Source: CAZRCZ01 sp964598765 (GTDB lineage Bacteria; Sumerlaeota; Sumerlaeia; MVZB01; JAJFLK01). Taken from it: 64,000 nt of DNA. Below, piece after piece: positions 1-9,309 of this stretch. The notes under the pieces were generated by a model. The model saw only the letters and a list, made by a program, of their open reading frames with translations. It had not been told where the DNA came from and searched no databases. The position numbers and the translations under genes are program-made. Within the stretch, counting starts at the first letter, position 1, and the number at the start of each line of letters is the position of its first letter. The stretch is from assembly GCA_964598765.1 (NCBI GenBank), contig CAZRCZ010000016.1, positions 1 through 64,000 on the forward strand, read 5' to 3'.

Positions 1-454
1 ATTCACCTGGCGGTACCCCTACTCTGAACCGTCAACTTTTTTCAGGACGAGAGAAGGTTTTCTTCCCTGATAGGCGGATGGGTAAAATAAGTAAGCACGA
101 GATTGAGCAATTCATTTCTCACTCTCCTTGATGGATTTAGGCCTCTAAGCGCAATCTGCACACCCTTGGCAATCTTTGATCTTTTGCTCACAAACTGTGG
201 GGATTTAAGGATTTTCCTATCCCTTGGATTGAGCATCCTTTCTTCGAGGATGGCGTTTAATGCAACCCTTGTCGCCGTCTCTGTGTCCGCTTTCTCTTTC
301 ACTTTCCGCCACTCCCCTGACCGGACTTCTCCGATTCCTTCCCTTTCGGCGGTCGAAAACAAATGGCGCGTTTCCGCGCCGTCTCCGGCGGGGCAAGAAG
401 GCGGTCCATCTCTCAAACGCCTCATTTCGCCCACTCCATTCATTTATCGTCGCA
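1..454. other. left edge, no confident gene
   Basis: No convincing gene is seen here. A 133-codon open frame on the minus strand (443 to 42) contains a Lys/Arg-rich amphipathic stretch, but it has no recognised domain, no clear ribosome site, and uses AGG/AGA arginine codons unlike its neighbours. Two plus-strand frames over the same DNA are equally long. The stretch follows the 3' end of the HigA-like gene and could hold a decayed gene. The minus-strand frame is the best single candidate, but only weakly. Confidence 0.3.
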
Positions 455-1558
455 TCATTCAATTTGAAGTCCGGTGGTGTCGAGGTTCTTTTTCAAATCA
501 TTGCAATTTCTCTGACTCATTTTCCCGTCGTGTTGCAATCGTCCGACGACGATCCCCTGCGCGATTCCAAGTCTGCCTGAGAATCGTCGAATATCAACTT
601 TGCTGAAATGCCCTTTCCAATTCTTTCGGCAAAAATTCTGATACAATTCAGGAGGAATAAGCAGATTCGCGGCAAATTGGTCCGCCTCTTTTTCCTTGGC
701 GTCTTTTTCTCCATCGTCTTCCAAGAAAGTTTCCTTCTTGCCATGTAGCAAAACGTGCCCCGCTTCGTGAAAGAAGGTGAACCAAAATTGATCGTCCTTC
801 TTAAATCGGAGGCTCAACTGAATGAGCGCCTTCTCCGGCGTTAGCCATTGCGTCGCCCCGCTCAAATGAGTCCCCTTGAGTTCATCCGTCAGCACGACCG
901 CAACTCCCGAAGACGCGCATCGTTCCTTTAACTGGTCGAAACCATCGGGAAACGGTCGGATCGTCATACTCCGGGCTTCGCGCAAGGCATCCCTGAACTT
1001 GGCGGCGTTAAACGGAGCGCAGACAATCTTGGCCGCTTCCAATTCCCCTCTCCGAAGCCATGCGGCAACCGCTCCCGGCTCGCTCCCGAAAGCCTTGGAT
1101 TGACGGAAGGCCGCCTCCGACCCCCGCCAAATTGCCTCCCATTGTTTCGGCGAGGCGACGCCGAAGAAGGCTAACACCGCGCGGAGTTGTTCGATTCGAT
1201 CTGACAGTTTCGGAATCCATTTACGTCTTGCCATTTCGGCCATGGGAATATCTCTCAGCCAACTCGCCTCCTCCTCCAACCGTTTCCGCTCGTCCTCACG
1301 CGCAAGAAACTCCCGGTATCGCCTTTCGCGGTTGTTCCAAAAGCTCGCCGGAATTCCCAAGACGCTCTCGAATTGGATTGCCGTTTGCGGCGTGATCGGA
1401 GCATCCCCCTTGATGATTTCGTTTATCATTTTAGGGGTTCTGCCTGTTCGCGCGGCAAGATCGGCCTGAGTCATGCCGCGATCCTGCAACGCTTCAAGGA
1501 GCGTCTCCCCCGGAGCGGTCGCGTAATCCGGCTCATACCTGAGAATTTCGCTATCCAT
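455..1558 (-). CDS. higA: HigA-type antitoxin with ImmA/IrrE metallopeptidase domain
   Basis: 367 residues. The N-terminal XRE/HigA helix-turn-helix lies at about residues 18-80, with the HigA-like pattern of a GMTQADLA helix followed by ITPQTAIQFESVLGIPASFW. A basic linker leads to an ImmA/IrrE-like zinc peptidase domain with HEAGH at 264-268 and a further acidic ligand candidate in EADQFAANLLIPPE (about 291). Classical HigA antitoxins are near 100 residues, so this is the long form found in many stress and mobile-element loci. It starts inside the last codons of the upstream toxin gene (8-nt overlap), so the two are translationally coupled. By family it should neutralise the HigB-like toxin and repress the operon. 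The peptidase may cleave a repressor or the antitoxin itself, which is inference. Confidence 0.85.
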   Translation of the reverse strand: MDSEILRYEPDYATAPGETLLEALQDRGMTQADLAARTGRTPKMINEIIKGDAPITPQTAIQFESVLGIPASFWNNRERRYREFLAREDERKRLEEEASWLRDIPMAEMARRKWIPKLSDRIEQLRAVLAFFGVASPKQWEAIWRGSEAAFRQSKAFGSEPGAVAAWLRRGELEAAKIVCAPFNAAKFRDALREARSMTIRPFPDGFDQLKERCASSGVAVVLTDELKGTHLSGATQWLTPEKALIQLSLRFKKDDQFWFTFFHEAGHVLLHGKKETFLEDDGEKDAKEKEADQFAANLLIPPELYQNFCRKNWKGHFSKVDIRRFSGRLGIAQGIVVGRLQHDGKMSQRNCNDLKKNLDTTGLQIE

Positions 1559-1886
1559 GATAATCTCTCACTTCCAAAATTGTGATCCGGCGAACTTTGG
1601 TCCAATCAAGCCCGCCGTCCGATTTCTTGGGAACCGGCTCATCCGCCGACTCGAAGATGAGCCTGAACGGATGATCCAAGTCCAACGCCAGCGATCCGGC
1701 CAATTCCCCTTTCAATTCATGGCAACGCCCCGGCAAGGAGCGCATCACCGCCAAATTCTCCGCCGCCGTCAAGTCATCAAGGCGTCGCCGGAGCTTCTTC
1801 GCTCTCTCGACGCCGTGAACCCTCTTGGCTTCTTTGTCGTTGTTGAATACCTTCGCCAACTGCTCATTTTTGAACTGGATTTCCAT
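1551..1886 (-). CDS. higB: HigB-like toxin (RelE/ParE superfamily)
   Basis: 111 residues if translation begins at the ATG giving MEIQFKNEQLAK. An upstream in-frame start would add 22 hydrophobic residues that do not fit the family. The sequence runs KVFNNDKEAKRVHG, then RRRLDDLTAAENLA, PGRCHELKG, HPFRLIFE and ends ITILEVRDYHG, the layout of plasmid-maintenance/HigB-type killer proteins. By family it is a ribosome-dependent mRNA interferase. It is the first gene of the pair, toxin before antitoxin, as is usual for higBA, and its end overlaps the antitoxin start by 8 nt. Confidence 0.85.
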   Translation of the reverse strand: MEIQFKNEQLAKVFNNDKEAKRVHGVERAKKLRRRLDDLTAAENLAVMRSLPGRCHELKGELAGSLALDLDHPFRLIFESADEPVPKKSDGGLDWTKVRRITILEVRDYHG

Positions 1887-1957
1887 TTTGACATTGTTCC
1901 CGCCCCGGACCGAAAAAAACACAAAGCAGAGAAAGGGACCGAACCTAAACAAAAGTA

Positions 1958-1978
1958 GATTAACCTTTTGCGTTAATC
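1958..1978. promoter_or_regulatory. palindromic operator upstream of higBA
   Basis: A perfect 7-bp inverted repeat GATTAAC / GTTAATC is separated by 7 bp. On the minus strand it lies inside a plausible promoter (TTGATT, 17 bp, TACTTT), so a bound HigA dimer would block transcription. The position about 70 bp upstream of higB and the TTAAC-type arms fit HigA autoregulation. Binding itself is inference. Confidence 0.55.
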
Positions 1979-2191
1979 AAATCAAGCATGAAATTACATC
2001 CCTTTTGCTCCCGCCAATTCAATCCCCGCCTAACCATTGACTCCAAATCTCCAAAGCCTCATAAAGACGGGAGCCTTGTTGTCTTGGCGGATGTTCCGTG
2101 CCCTCGTTTTTTCTGGAAAAATTTCTCGCAAGGGAAGATAACAGGATCGCTAATTTCCATCTTTTTTGAACAGGGTTGACGATCCTCGACC

Positions 2192-4567
2192 ATGACCTAC
2201 TCGGAAGCCGATACCCGCGCCAAGCTGATTGACCCCGCCATCCATCTTCGCGGATGGACGGAGGACCTCATTCGCCGCGAGGAATCCGCCGGGGCCATTG
2301 AAATTGAGGGAGAAAAAGCGCGCCGACGATCCAAGGGACGCATTGACTACACGCTTCGCATTCGCGTGAACCGGGGCACCCAACCCGTCGCTGTCGGCTT
2401 AATTGAGGCCAAGGCCGAGCGTCTTCCTCCGAATCACGGCTTGGAACAGGCTAAGCTCTACGCGGCCTGCAAAAGATTGAATGTCCCCTTTGTCTTTTCC
2501 AGTAATGGTCATCTCTTCGTCGAGTTCGACTATTTCACGGGTCGAACGACCGAACCCCGCCCACTCAGCTTGTTTCCGAAGCCGGAAGAACTACGCGAGC
2601 GATACGAAAGGGGAATGGGCTTCTCGCTCGACGATCCCCTCGCCAAGCCTCTGCTTGCCCCTTACAGCGGCGGCGAGGCGACGCGCCGCTATTATCAAGA
2701 TGCCTCTATCCGCGCCGTCTTGGAGAAGCTCGCTCGCGGCGAGAAGCGGGCTTTGCTTTCTCTTGCAACGGGGGCGGGCAAGACCTTCATCGCCGTGAAT
2801 CTCTTAAAGCGCATCGCCGACGCCGGACAGCTTCGCCGCGCCCTTTTCATTTGCGACCGCGACGAACTCCGATCTCAAGCGCTGGGAGCCTTGCAAAACG
2901 TTTTCGGAACGGACGCGGCCCCCGTCACCGGGGGAAACCCGCAGAAGAACGCCCGCATCCTTGTCGCCACGTATCAAACCCTCGACGTGGACAGCGACGA
3001 GGCCGACGCAAATTTCCTGACCACGCATTACCCCCCGGATTATTTCAGCCACATCATCATTGACGAATGCCATCGCTCGGCATGGGGAAAATGGTCGCAG
3101 GTGTTGACCCGGAATCCCGGCGCGGTTCAAATCGGCCTGACCGCGACGCCGCGCCAGATCGAAACGAGCGAGAAAACCAAAGAGGCGCAAGCCGACGCGC
3201 AACTGACGGCGGACAATCTCCGATACTTCGGCGAACCGGTTTACGAATACGACATGGCGCAAGGAATCGAAGACGGTTATCTGGCCGCTTGCGAAATCAT
3301 CCGTGCAAACATTCATTTGGAAAGCAAATTCAGCACCGAACAGGAAACCGGCGTTGAGGCCCAAGATTTGCAGGATAAAAAACTCACCGACGCCATGACG
3401 GGCGAAATCGTTGGTCCTGCGGAAGCGGAAAAACACTACACCGCCGCAAGTTTTGAAGACCGTATCTTGATGCCCGACCGCGTGAAAGCCATGTGTCGGA
3501 ATCTCTTCGATCACTTGGCCGCGAGGGGAGAACCCGAACAAAAGACCATCATCTTTTGCGTCCGCGACCGTCACGCCGACGATGTGGCCGCCGAGATGAA
3601 CAACCTCTACGCCGCTTGGTGCGAACAAAACGGCAGACCCCGCCTCGATCCTTACGCCTTCAAGTGCACCGCCGCCTCCAGCGGAAGCGATTTCCTTCCC
3701 GATCTTCGGGGAGCGGAGCGGCATCATATCATCGCCACGACCGTCGAGCTTCTCACGACGGGCGTGGACGTGCCCCGCGTGCGGAACATCGTCTTTTTCA
3801 AATACGTCCGATCCCCCATCGCCTTCTATCAGATGGTCGGAAGGGGAACGCGCATTGATCCCCCCACGGGCAAGATCATGTTCCGCGTTTACGACTACAC
3901 GAACGCGACGCGGCTTTTTGGGGAGGCGTTCCTGTCCAAATACGTCCGCTCCCGCGAGAGAAAGGAACCGCTCGGATCGGAACCGCCCGAACCGCCGCCC
4001 CATCCCTTGCAGGTCGAGGGAATCGAGGTTCATATTTCCGCCGCCGGACGCTACATCGTCACGTCGGTGGACGGAAAAGCCCTGCCGGTCACGGTTGAGG
4101 CATACAAGGAGCAATTGGCGAGAAAATTGGTCGAGGAAGCGCCGACGTTAGACGCTTTCCGCGCCCGATGGATCATGCCTCCGGAACGCCGCGCCCTGCT
4201 CGACCACCTTCCCGATGGAAGCCGCTCTCCCGTCGTTGTTCGCGCCCTTTCGGAGATGGAGGATTGCGACCTTTATGACGTGCTGGCCGATCTGGGCTAC
4301 GGTATGGCCCCGCGCACGCGCACGGAACGCGCCGAAGCCTTCGGCTATAAGAACGCCCCTTGGCTCGCAGGGATGCCCGATCCCACGGCGCGGACGGTCA
4401 AGGCGCTGGTCGCTCAATTCGCCTCCGCCGGGACTGAGGCGTTGGAGAATCCCCAAATTTTTCATGTCCCCGAAGTGGCCCGCGCCGGGGGGCTTGCGAC
4501 ATTGAAGGCTTGGGATGATCCCGCCAAAGTCCTGAATGAAACCAAGGCCAGAATGTTCGCCGCATGA
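2192..4567 (+). CDS. hsdR: type I restriction endonuclease subunit R
   Basis: 791 residues, of the compact EcoEI-like HsdR class. An N-terminal PD-(D/E)xK nuclease is visible as D52 and E72-A-K74. Superfamily 2 helicase motifs follow: Walker A ATGAGKT at 192-198, DECH at 291-294, TATP at 317-320, and the motif VI region QMVGRGTRID. The C-terminal part should bind the methylase core. By family the protein cuts unmodified DNA after ATP-driven translocation. It begins the RM operon; its stop overlaps the hsdS start as ATGA. A RM operon with hsdR first and hsdM last is not the most common order. Confidence 0.95.
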   Translation: MTYSEADTRAKLIDPAIHLRGWTEDLIRREESAGAIEIEGEKARRRSKGRIDYTLRIRVNRGTQPVAVGLIEAKAERLPPNHGLEQAKLYAACKRLNVPFVFSSNGHLFVEFDYFTGRTTEPRPLSLFPKPEELRERYERGMGFSLDDPLAKPLLAPYSGGEATRRYYQDASIRAVLEKLARGEKRALLSLATGAGKTFIAVNLLKRIADAGQLRRALFICDRDELRSQALGALQNVFGTDAAPVTGGNPQKNARILVATYQTLDVDSDEADANFLTTHYPPDYFSHIIIDECHRSAWGKWSQVLTRNPGAVQIGLTATPRQIETSEKTKEAQADAQLTADNLRYFGEPVYEYDMAQGIEDGYLAACEIIRANIHLESKFSTEQETGVEAQDLQDKKLTDAMTGEIVGPAEAEKHYTAASFEDRILMPDRVKAMCRNLFDHLAARGEPEQKTIIFCVRDRHADDVAAEMNNLYAAWCEQNGRPRLDPYAFKCTAASSGSDFLPDLRGAERHHIIATTVELLTTGVDVPRVRNIVFFKYVRSPIAFYQMVGRGTRIDPPTGKIMFRVYDYTNATRLFGEAFLSKYVRSRERKEPLGSEPPEPPPHPLQVEGIEVHISAAGRYIVTSVDGKALPVTVEAYKEQLARKLVEEAPTLDAFRARWIMPPERRALLDHLPDGSRSPVVVRALSEMEDCDLYDVLADLGYGMAPRTRTERAEAFGYKNAPWLAGMPDPTARTVKALVAQFASAGTEALENPQIFHVPEVARAGGLATLKAWDDPAKVLNETKARMFAA

Positions 4568-5763
4568 CCATCCAATCGGAATCCAAACACGGGGAAGCGA
4601 AGCCTGCCGGACGCCGATTGCCGGAGGGTTGGCGGTCGGTGAAATTGGATGAGGTCTGTGAAGAGAAGACGGGGACCCGCAATCCTCGACAAAATCCCTC
4701 TGACTCTTTTCAGTATGTTGACATCAGTAGCATTGATAATTTGCGCAAGCGCATTGTTGAAGCGAGGTCAATTTTGGGGGCAAACGCTCCAAGCCGCGCA
4801 CGTCAAGCCATCAAGACCAATGACGTTATCCTCGCCACTACCAGACCCAATCTTAATGCCGTTGCTCGTGTTCCGTCGGAACTGGACAGTCAAATTTGTA
4901 GCACCGGGTTTTGCGTGCTCCGCGCCAAGTCCGAGCTTGATCCGGAATTTTTGTTCGCATTCGTTCAGTCCGAAAGCTTCGTCCGAACGCTTTCCGATCT
5001 GGTCAAGGGCGCTTTATATCCCGCCGTGACAGACGCGCAAGTTCGCTCGCAAACGATGCCCCTTCCCCCGCTCGCGGAGCAAAAGCGAATCGCGGTGATT
5101 CTGAACGAGCAGATGGCCGCCGTCGAGCGCGCCCGCACCGCCGCCCAAGCGCAACAATTCCTTTTTGACCATCTCGCCACTTCGTATCTCCGTCAACCCT
5201 TGGAGCGCGACACTTTGACCCGCGTTCCTCTCCGAGAATGCCTGATGGAAGTCACGCAAGGGATCGGTCAAAGTTGGCAAAGTTTTCCGGTTCTTGGGGC
5301 AACCCGTCATGGTTTGGCTCCGGCAAAGGAACCTGTGGGCAAACGACCGGAGCGATACAAGCCCGTTGAACCCGGAACAATCTTTTACAATCCGATGCGC
5401 ATTCTCATCGGCTCCATCGCCATGATTGACGAAGGAGAGAAGGCGGGGATCACAAGTCCCGATTACGTCGTTTTCAAGACCAAGCCGGGCCTCCTGCATC
5501 CTCGTTGGTTCTATCACTGGCTTCGTTCTCACTACGGAATTGCGTTCATCAAGACCTTGGCGCGAGGGGCGGTCAGGGAAAGAATGCTCTTCCGCAGGCT
5601 CGCCGCCGCCCAGATTTCGATTCCCCCTTGGAATGCTCAGGTCGCAATCGCAGAAAAATTACGGGCCATTACGCGAACAAAGCTAACCCTCCAAAGTGAA
5701 CTCGATACGATCAACAAAATCCCCCCCCAGCTTCTTCGCCGTGCGTTCAATGGAGAACTTTGA
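4564..5763 (+). CDS. hsdS: type I restriction specificity subunit S
   Basis: 399 residues. Two target-recognition domains are separated by conserved helices. The first ends in the typical PLPPLAEQKRIAVILNEQMAAVERAR coiled-coil segment (about residues 155-195 of the protein). A second TRD follows, ending in IPPWNAQVAIAEKLRAI and a C-terminal helix. The protein sets the DNA sequence recognised by both methylation and cleavage. The ATGA overlap with hsdR gives translational coupling. The next gene starts directly after its stop codon. Confidence 0.93.
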   Translation: MTIQSESKHGEAKPAGRRLPEGWRSVKLDEVCEEKTGTRNPRQNPSDSFQYVDISSIDNLRKRIVEARSILGANAPSRARQAIKTNDVILATTRPNLNAVARVPSELDSQICSTGFCVLRAKSELDPEFLFAFVQSESFVRTLSDLVKGALYPAVTDAQVRSQTMPLPPLAEQKRIAVILNEQMAAVERARTAAQAQQFLFDHLATSYLRQPLERDTLTRVPLRECLMEVTQGIGQSWQSFPVLGATRHGLAPAKEPVGKRPERYKPVEPGTIFYNPMRILIGSIAMIDEGEKAGITSPDYVVFKTKPGLLHPRWFYHWLRSHYGIAFIKTLARGAVRERMLFRRLAAAQISIPPWNAQVAIAEKLRAITRTKLTLQSELDTINKIPPQLLRRAFNGEL

Positions 5764-6609
5764 ATGGGCGACGAGGAAACAACGGAATGGAAACCGACGC
5801 AAATCCTTGACGTTTCGCGGGTGTTGAACACCAGCATGAGAACGGCTGTAGTCGAGACTGACGCGGGAAGAGGGTTTCTCAAAGCGATGGGTGGACCGGA
5901 AGGACCGCACCGGTTGGCGTGCGAGTGGATTGGAACGAGCCTTGCGAACTGGTTTGGGTTGAGAACATTCGATTTCGCGCTGGTCCAAGTAGGAGAATGG
6001 AACGAAATCCGGTTTCCGGAGGGGGGACGGGCGACTCCGGGTCCGGCATTCATCACGCGAGCCGAAGCGGGACATTCTTGGAGCGGAGACTCAAGAGAAT
6101 TGGAAAAAATAGCGAACCGGCAAGACCTCACGCGCCTCATTGTTTTCGACACATGGATACGCAACCGCGACCGCTACTTCGTAAGGGGTGGAGAAAAGCG
6201 GGCAAATTGTGATAATGTGTTTCTGGCAGGCGAGGAGGCCGGACGGGGCCGGTTTCTTCTGGTGGCGATGGATCATACGCACTGTTTGGCGGGACCCGAA
6301 GGGTTATCCGAGAGTATCGCCCGAATTGACGGCGTAAAGGACGAGGCGATTTATGGGGCCTTTCCTCAATTTGAAGAGTTTTTTGATCGTGAAGAAGTTT
6401 TTCGCGCTCAGCGGAAGCTCCGCGAAGTAAGGCCCGAAGCAATCCAACCGATTTTGGCCGGATTGCCGAGGCAATGGGAAGTTTCGCAAGAAGCGCGGAA
6501 GGCGTTGATTGAATTCTTATGCCAACGGGGGCGTTTCCTGATTGAGCGCCTCCCCGACTATTTTCATCCGGTTGCCGAGGATCCGGTTTGGAGGGAGGAA
6601 GAACGATGA
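5764..6609 (+). CDS. HipA-like kinase family protein
   Basis: 281 residues. It resembles the HipA-like kinase family (HipA_2 type) rather than full HipA. Possible kinase residues are K40 in FLKAMGG, E54 in ACEWIG, the catalytic-loop-like VFDTWIRNRDR (N134, D136, R137), N151 in DNVFL and D170 in AMDHTH. HipA kinases phosphorylate translation factors; the target of this shorter family is not known to me. The ATG follows the hsdS stop with no gap and the stop overlaps the next gene as ATGA, so it sits inside the RM operon. It could be a toxin, a sensor, or a modifier of RM activity. Confidence 0.8.
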   Translation: MGDEETTEWKPTQILDVSRVLNTSMRTAVVETDAGRGFLKAMGGPEGPHRLACEWIGTSLANWFGLRTFDFALVQVGEWNEIRFPEGGRATPGPAFITRAEAGHSWSGDSRELEKIANRQDLTRLIVFDTWIRNRDRYFVRGGEKRANCDNVFLAGEEAGRGRFLLVAMDHTHCLAGPEGLSESIARIDGVKDEAIYGAFPQFEEFFDREEVFRAQRKLREVRPEAIQPILAGLPRQWEVSQEARKALIEFLCQRGRFLIERLPDYFHPVAEDPVWREEER

Positions 6610-7415
6610 AGCCAAGCAAGGGATACTACAGTCTTATCCAATTCTGCCCCGATCACGGGCGTATGGAAACCGCCAACGCGGGATTGGTGTTGCTCTGTCC
6701 GGAGCGCAAATTTCTTGAGGCGCGGGTGATCCATTCATACCAACGACTTAAAAAGATTGTAGAGAGCGGAGACTTCGATGGAAAGGCCGTGAACGCCGCC
6801 AAGGACGCGATTGCCTACCGGATCAATCACTCAGGAGACGAGATCAGGACGGAACAAGACTTGATTCATTTCGCCCAAACGCGGGCGAATGATTTTCTCC
6901 TCACCTTGCCGCGTCCAACGGCAGTCTCGGACCCGAAAGCGGATTTTGAAAGGCTGTTCGGCAAGTTGGTAGGAGATGAAAGCGAAACTCGGAAGCAAGA
7001 GGAAGAATCAGACCCGCCCGTGATTCGCAACTTCAAGCAAACCTTTTCGCGGCTCGAAGCCAAGGGCAAAGTCAGGTCGGATATTGAAGTGCCTGTGCCA
7101 ACGAGTGGCCGGACTCTCCGGGCCAACTACGCATATTGCAATGGAACTCACAATTTTGTTATGAGCAAAATTTTCCCGTCCCGTGGTGAAGGACACGCGG
7201 TTATTCAAGCCGAGCAACTAGGCGCTGAGGGACACTTGATTAGTGCCGAACCCGCGTCGGATGGAAAACAGCAAAAGCTGTTCGTTGTTCCCGCCTTGGA
7301 TGGTGATGGTTCCGCAATCCTCAAAAAGGTGGAGAACATCCTCGAAAAGTTGGGGGTGGAAGTGGTCCGCGATGTAGATGGCTTTGCGAGAAAGGTCGAA
7401 AGCGAGGCGCATTGA
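6606..7415 (+). CDS. DUF3037 family protein
   Basis: 269 residues from the ATG at 6606, which has a GGAGG site just upstream. A TTG farther upstream is less likely. The N-terminus (YYSLIQFCPDHGRMETANAG, then LVLLCPE) matches the DUF3037 family, whose members often sit beside HipA-like kinases. The middle (about 105-145) is charged and probably a linker. The C-terminal part has an alternating hydrophobic pattern. It overlaps both neighbours (ATGA at the start, TGATG at the end), which implies fixed stoichiometry with the kinase. Function is unknown; partner or neutraliser of the kinase is an inference from context. Confidence 0.78.
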   Translation: MKPSKGYYSLIQFCPDHGRMETANAGLVLLCPERKFLEARVIHSYQRLKKIVESGDFDGKAVNAAKDAIAYRINHSGDEIRTEQDLIHFAQTRANDFLLTLPRPTAVSDPKADFERLFGKLVGDESETRKQEEESDPPVIRNFKQTFSRLEAKGKVRSDIEVPVPTSGRTLRANYAYCNGTHNFVMSKIFPSRGEGHAVIQAEQLGAEGHLISAEPASDGKQQKLFVVPALDGDGSAILKKVENILEKLGVEVVRDVDGFARKVESEAH

Positions 7416-7621
7416 TGACCTCCAGCGAATACCGACCGAAAAGCGTCGAACCCCCACGCTCAGGCGAAACGGAATCGCCTTACTGCCCGAATGAAAAACC
7501 CTTCTGGAAGGTCATCGAAGAGATCGGCGCTCAAGTCTCCATTCAGGAATGGGAAAAACTCCCTCAAGACTTGTCGGAAAGAGTTGACGAGTATCTTTAT
7601 CAGCGTAAGGCGACGGACTGA
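7415..7621 (+). CDS. small protein of unknown function within the RM operon
   Basis: 68 residues beginning MTSSEYRPKSVEPPRSGE and ending DLSERVDEYLYQRKATD. No membrane segment or metal motif is visible. The first third is polar and probably disordered; the rest (PFWKVIEEIGAQVSIQEWEK) looks helical. The ATG shares one base with the DUF3037 stop, and its own stop abuts the hsdM start. That arrangement, plus coherent amino-acid usage, supports real translation. It could be a small antitoxin or adaptor, but nothing in the sequence proves this. Confidence 0.65.
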   Translation: MTSSEYRPKSVEPPRSGETESPYCPNEKPFWKVIEEIGAQVSIQEWEKLPQDLSERVDEYLYQRKATD

Positions 7622-9163
7622 ATGGCTCGCAATCGAAACGGCGCAAACGGCAACGGCAAGCGCCTTTCCACCCAACAATCGGTCAACACGGCGGTCAAGG
7701 CGATTTGCGACATCATGCGCCGCTCCAATTGCGCCGGGGCGTTGCAATACGTTCCCGAACTGACGTGGATTCTTTTTCTTCGTATTCTGGACGAGCGGGA
7801 AACCCACGAGGCGGAGGAGGCTCAGGCGGTCGGATCGGGCTTCATCCCGTCGCTTAAATCTCCCTTCCGTTGGCGCGATTGGGCCGCTCCCGATGGTCCC
7901 AAACGGACGGAACTGCAAAACGGCTCGCTCGGCGCGTTTTTCTCCTTCGTCAACAGCCAGCTTCTTCCCTATCTCAGGGATTTGAAGGAACGTCCCGGAG
8001 CCAATGCGCGCCAGAAGGTCATCAGCGAGATCATGTCGGGAGTGGAGCGGACGCGGATTGACAGCGAGCGGAATTTCCTCGACTTGCTGGACAAGGTGCA
8101 TGAAATCAGCGCTCGGAACGTGGACACGACGCACGTTTTCACCCTCTCCCAAATTTATGAGGGGTTGCTTCTCAAAATGGGGGAAAAGGGAAACGACGGC
8201 GGACAGTTTTTCACCCCGCGTGAGATCATCCGCGTGACGGTTCGCGTGGTTGATCCCAAAATCGGGGAAACCGTTTACGATCCTTGTTCCGGCACAGCGG
8301 GTTTTTCGGCGCAAGCCTATGAGCACATGACCGGCCCCGGCAACGCGAAGATCAAATCCCCCCAGCAACTCGAAACTCTCAAACACCGCACGTTTTACGG
8401 ACGTGAGAAGGACGATCACATTTATCCGATTGCGCTGGCGAATCTTGTGCTCCACGGCATTGACCAACCGAACCTCTGGCACGGCAACACGCTCACGGGA
8501 CAGGAGATTTACGGGGGGTTGTTCACGGATGCGCCGGGCCTTTATGACGTGGTGCTGACCAATCCCCCCTTCGGCGGAAAGGAAGGCAAGGAAGCGCAAA
8601 CGCATTTTGCCTATAAAACCGGAGCGACGCAGGTTCTATTTCTCCAACACATTATTGACAGCCTCAAGCCCGGCGGACGGTGCGGGATGGTCATTGATGA
8701 GGGGGTTCTATTCCGCACGGACCAAACGGCTTTCGCCCAAACCAAACGCAAATTGTTGGACGAATGCGACCTCTGGTGCATCGTCAGCCTTCCAAGCGGC
8801 ACGTTCGTGAACGCGGGTGGGACCCCGAAAACGAACCTTCTCTTCTTCACCAAAGGCAAACCCACGGAACGGATTTGGTATTACGACCTGTCGCATGTCA
8901 AGGTGGGCAAGAAATCGCCCCTGACTCAAGCGCACTTTGAGGAATTCTTTCGGCTCCTGCCCGAACGCGCCGATAGTCCGCTCAGTTGGACCGAATCGCG
9001 GGAGAAGATCGAGGCCAAGAATTACGACATCAAGGCCGTCAATCACCATGCGAAAAGGGACGAAGACACCCGCACGCCCGAAGAGCTTCTCGACTTGATC
9101 GAAGCCCAAGGGCGCGAGATTTCCGAAGCTCTGGCGACCTTACGCAGGACTTCTCCACCTTAG
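7622..9163 (+). CDS. hsdM: type I restriction N6-adenine methyltransferase subunit M
   Basis: 513 residues. The helical N-terminal HsdM domain (about 15-165) precedes the methyltransferase core, with GQFFTPR at 194-200, SAM motif I DPCSGTAGF at 220-228 and the catalytic NPPF at 314-317. Length and motif order fit HsdM fully. With HsdS it methylates adenine in the target sequence. The gene is separated from hsdS by the kinase, DUF3037 and small genes, which is unusual because hsdM and hsdS are normally adjacent. Confidence 0.95.
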   Translation: MARNRNGANGNGKRLSTQQSVNTAVKAICDIMRRSNCAGALQYVPELTWILFLRILDERETHEAEEAQAVGSGFIPSLKSPFRWRDWAAPDGPKRTELQNGSLGAFFSFVNSQLLPYLRDLKERPGANARQKVISEIMSGVERTRIDSERNFLDLLDKVHEISARNVDTTHVFTLSQIYEGLLLKMGEKGNDGGQFFTPREIIRVTVRVVDPKIGETVYDPCSGTAGFSAQAYEHMTGPGNAKIKSPQQLETLKHRTFYGREKDDHIYPIALANLVLHGIDQPNLWHGNTLTGQEIYGGLFTDAPGLYDVVLTNPPFGGKEGKEAQTHFAYKTGATQVLFLQHIIDSLKPGGRCGMVIDEGVLFRTDQTAFAQTKRKLLDECDLWCIVSLPSGTFVNAGGTPKTNLLFFTKGKPTERIWYYDLSHVKVGKKSPLTQAHFEEFFRLLPERADSPLSWTESREKIEAKNYDIKAVNHHAKRDEDTRTPEELLDLIEAQGREISEALATLRRTSPP

Positions 9164-9309
9164 CAGTCGCTCGGATCAGGAATGGAACCCTTCTAAATCC
9201 GCTCCTCCGCTCCCGCCGATTTCCAAGGACGACGTGCATCTGATTTGCTGGTTGGCAATCGAAGCTGAAGGGAGATGAAGGGGATCGGAATAACCGATTG
9301 TTCCTGATA

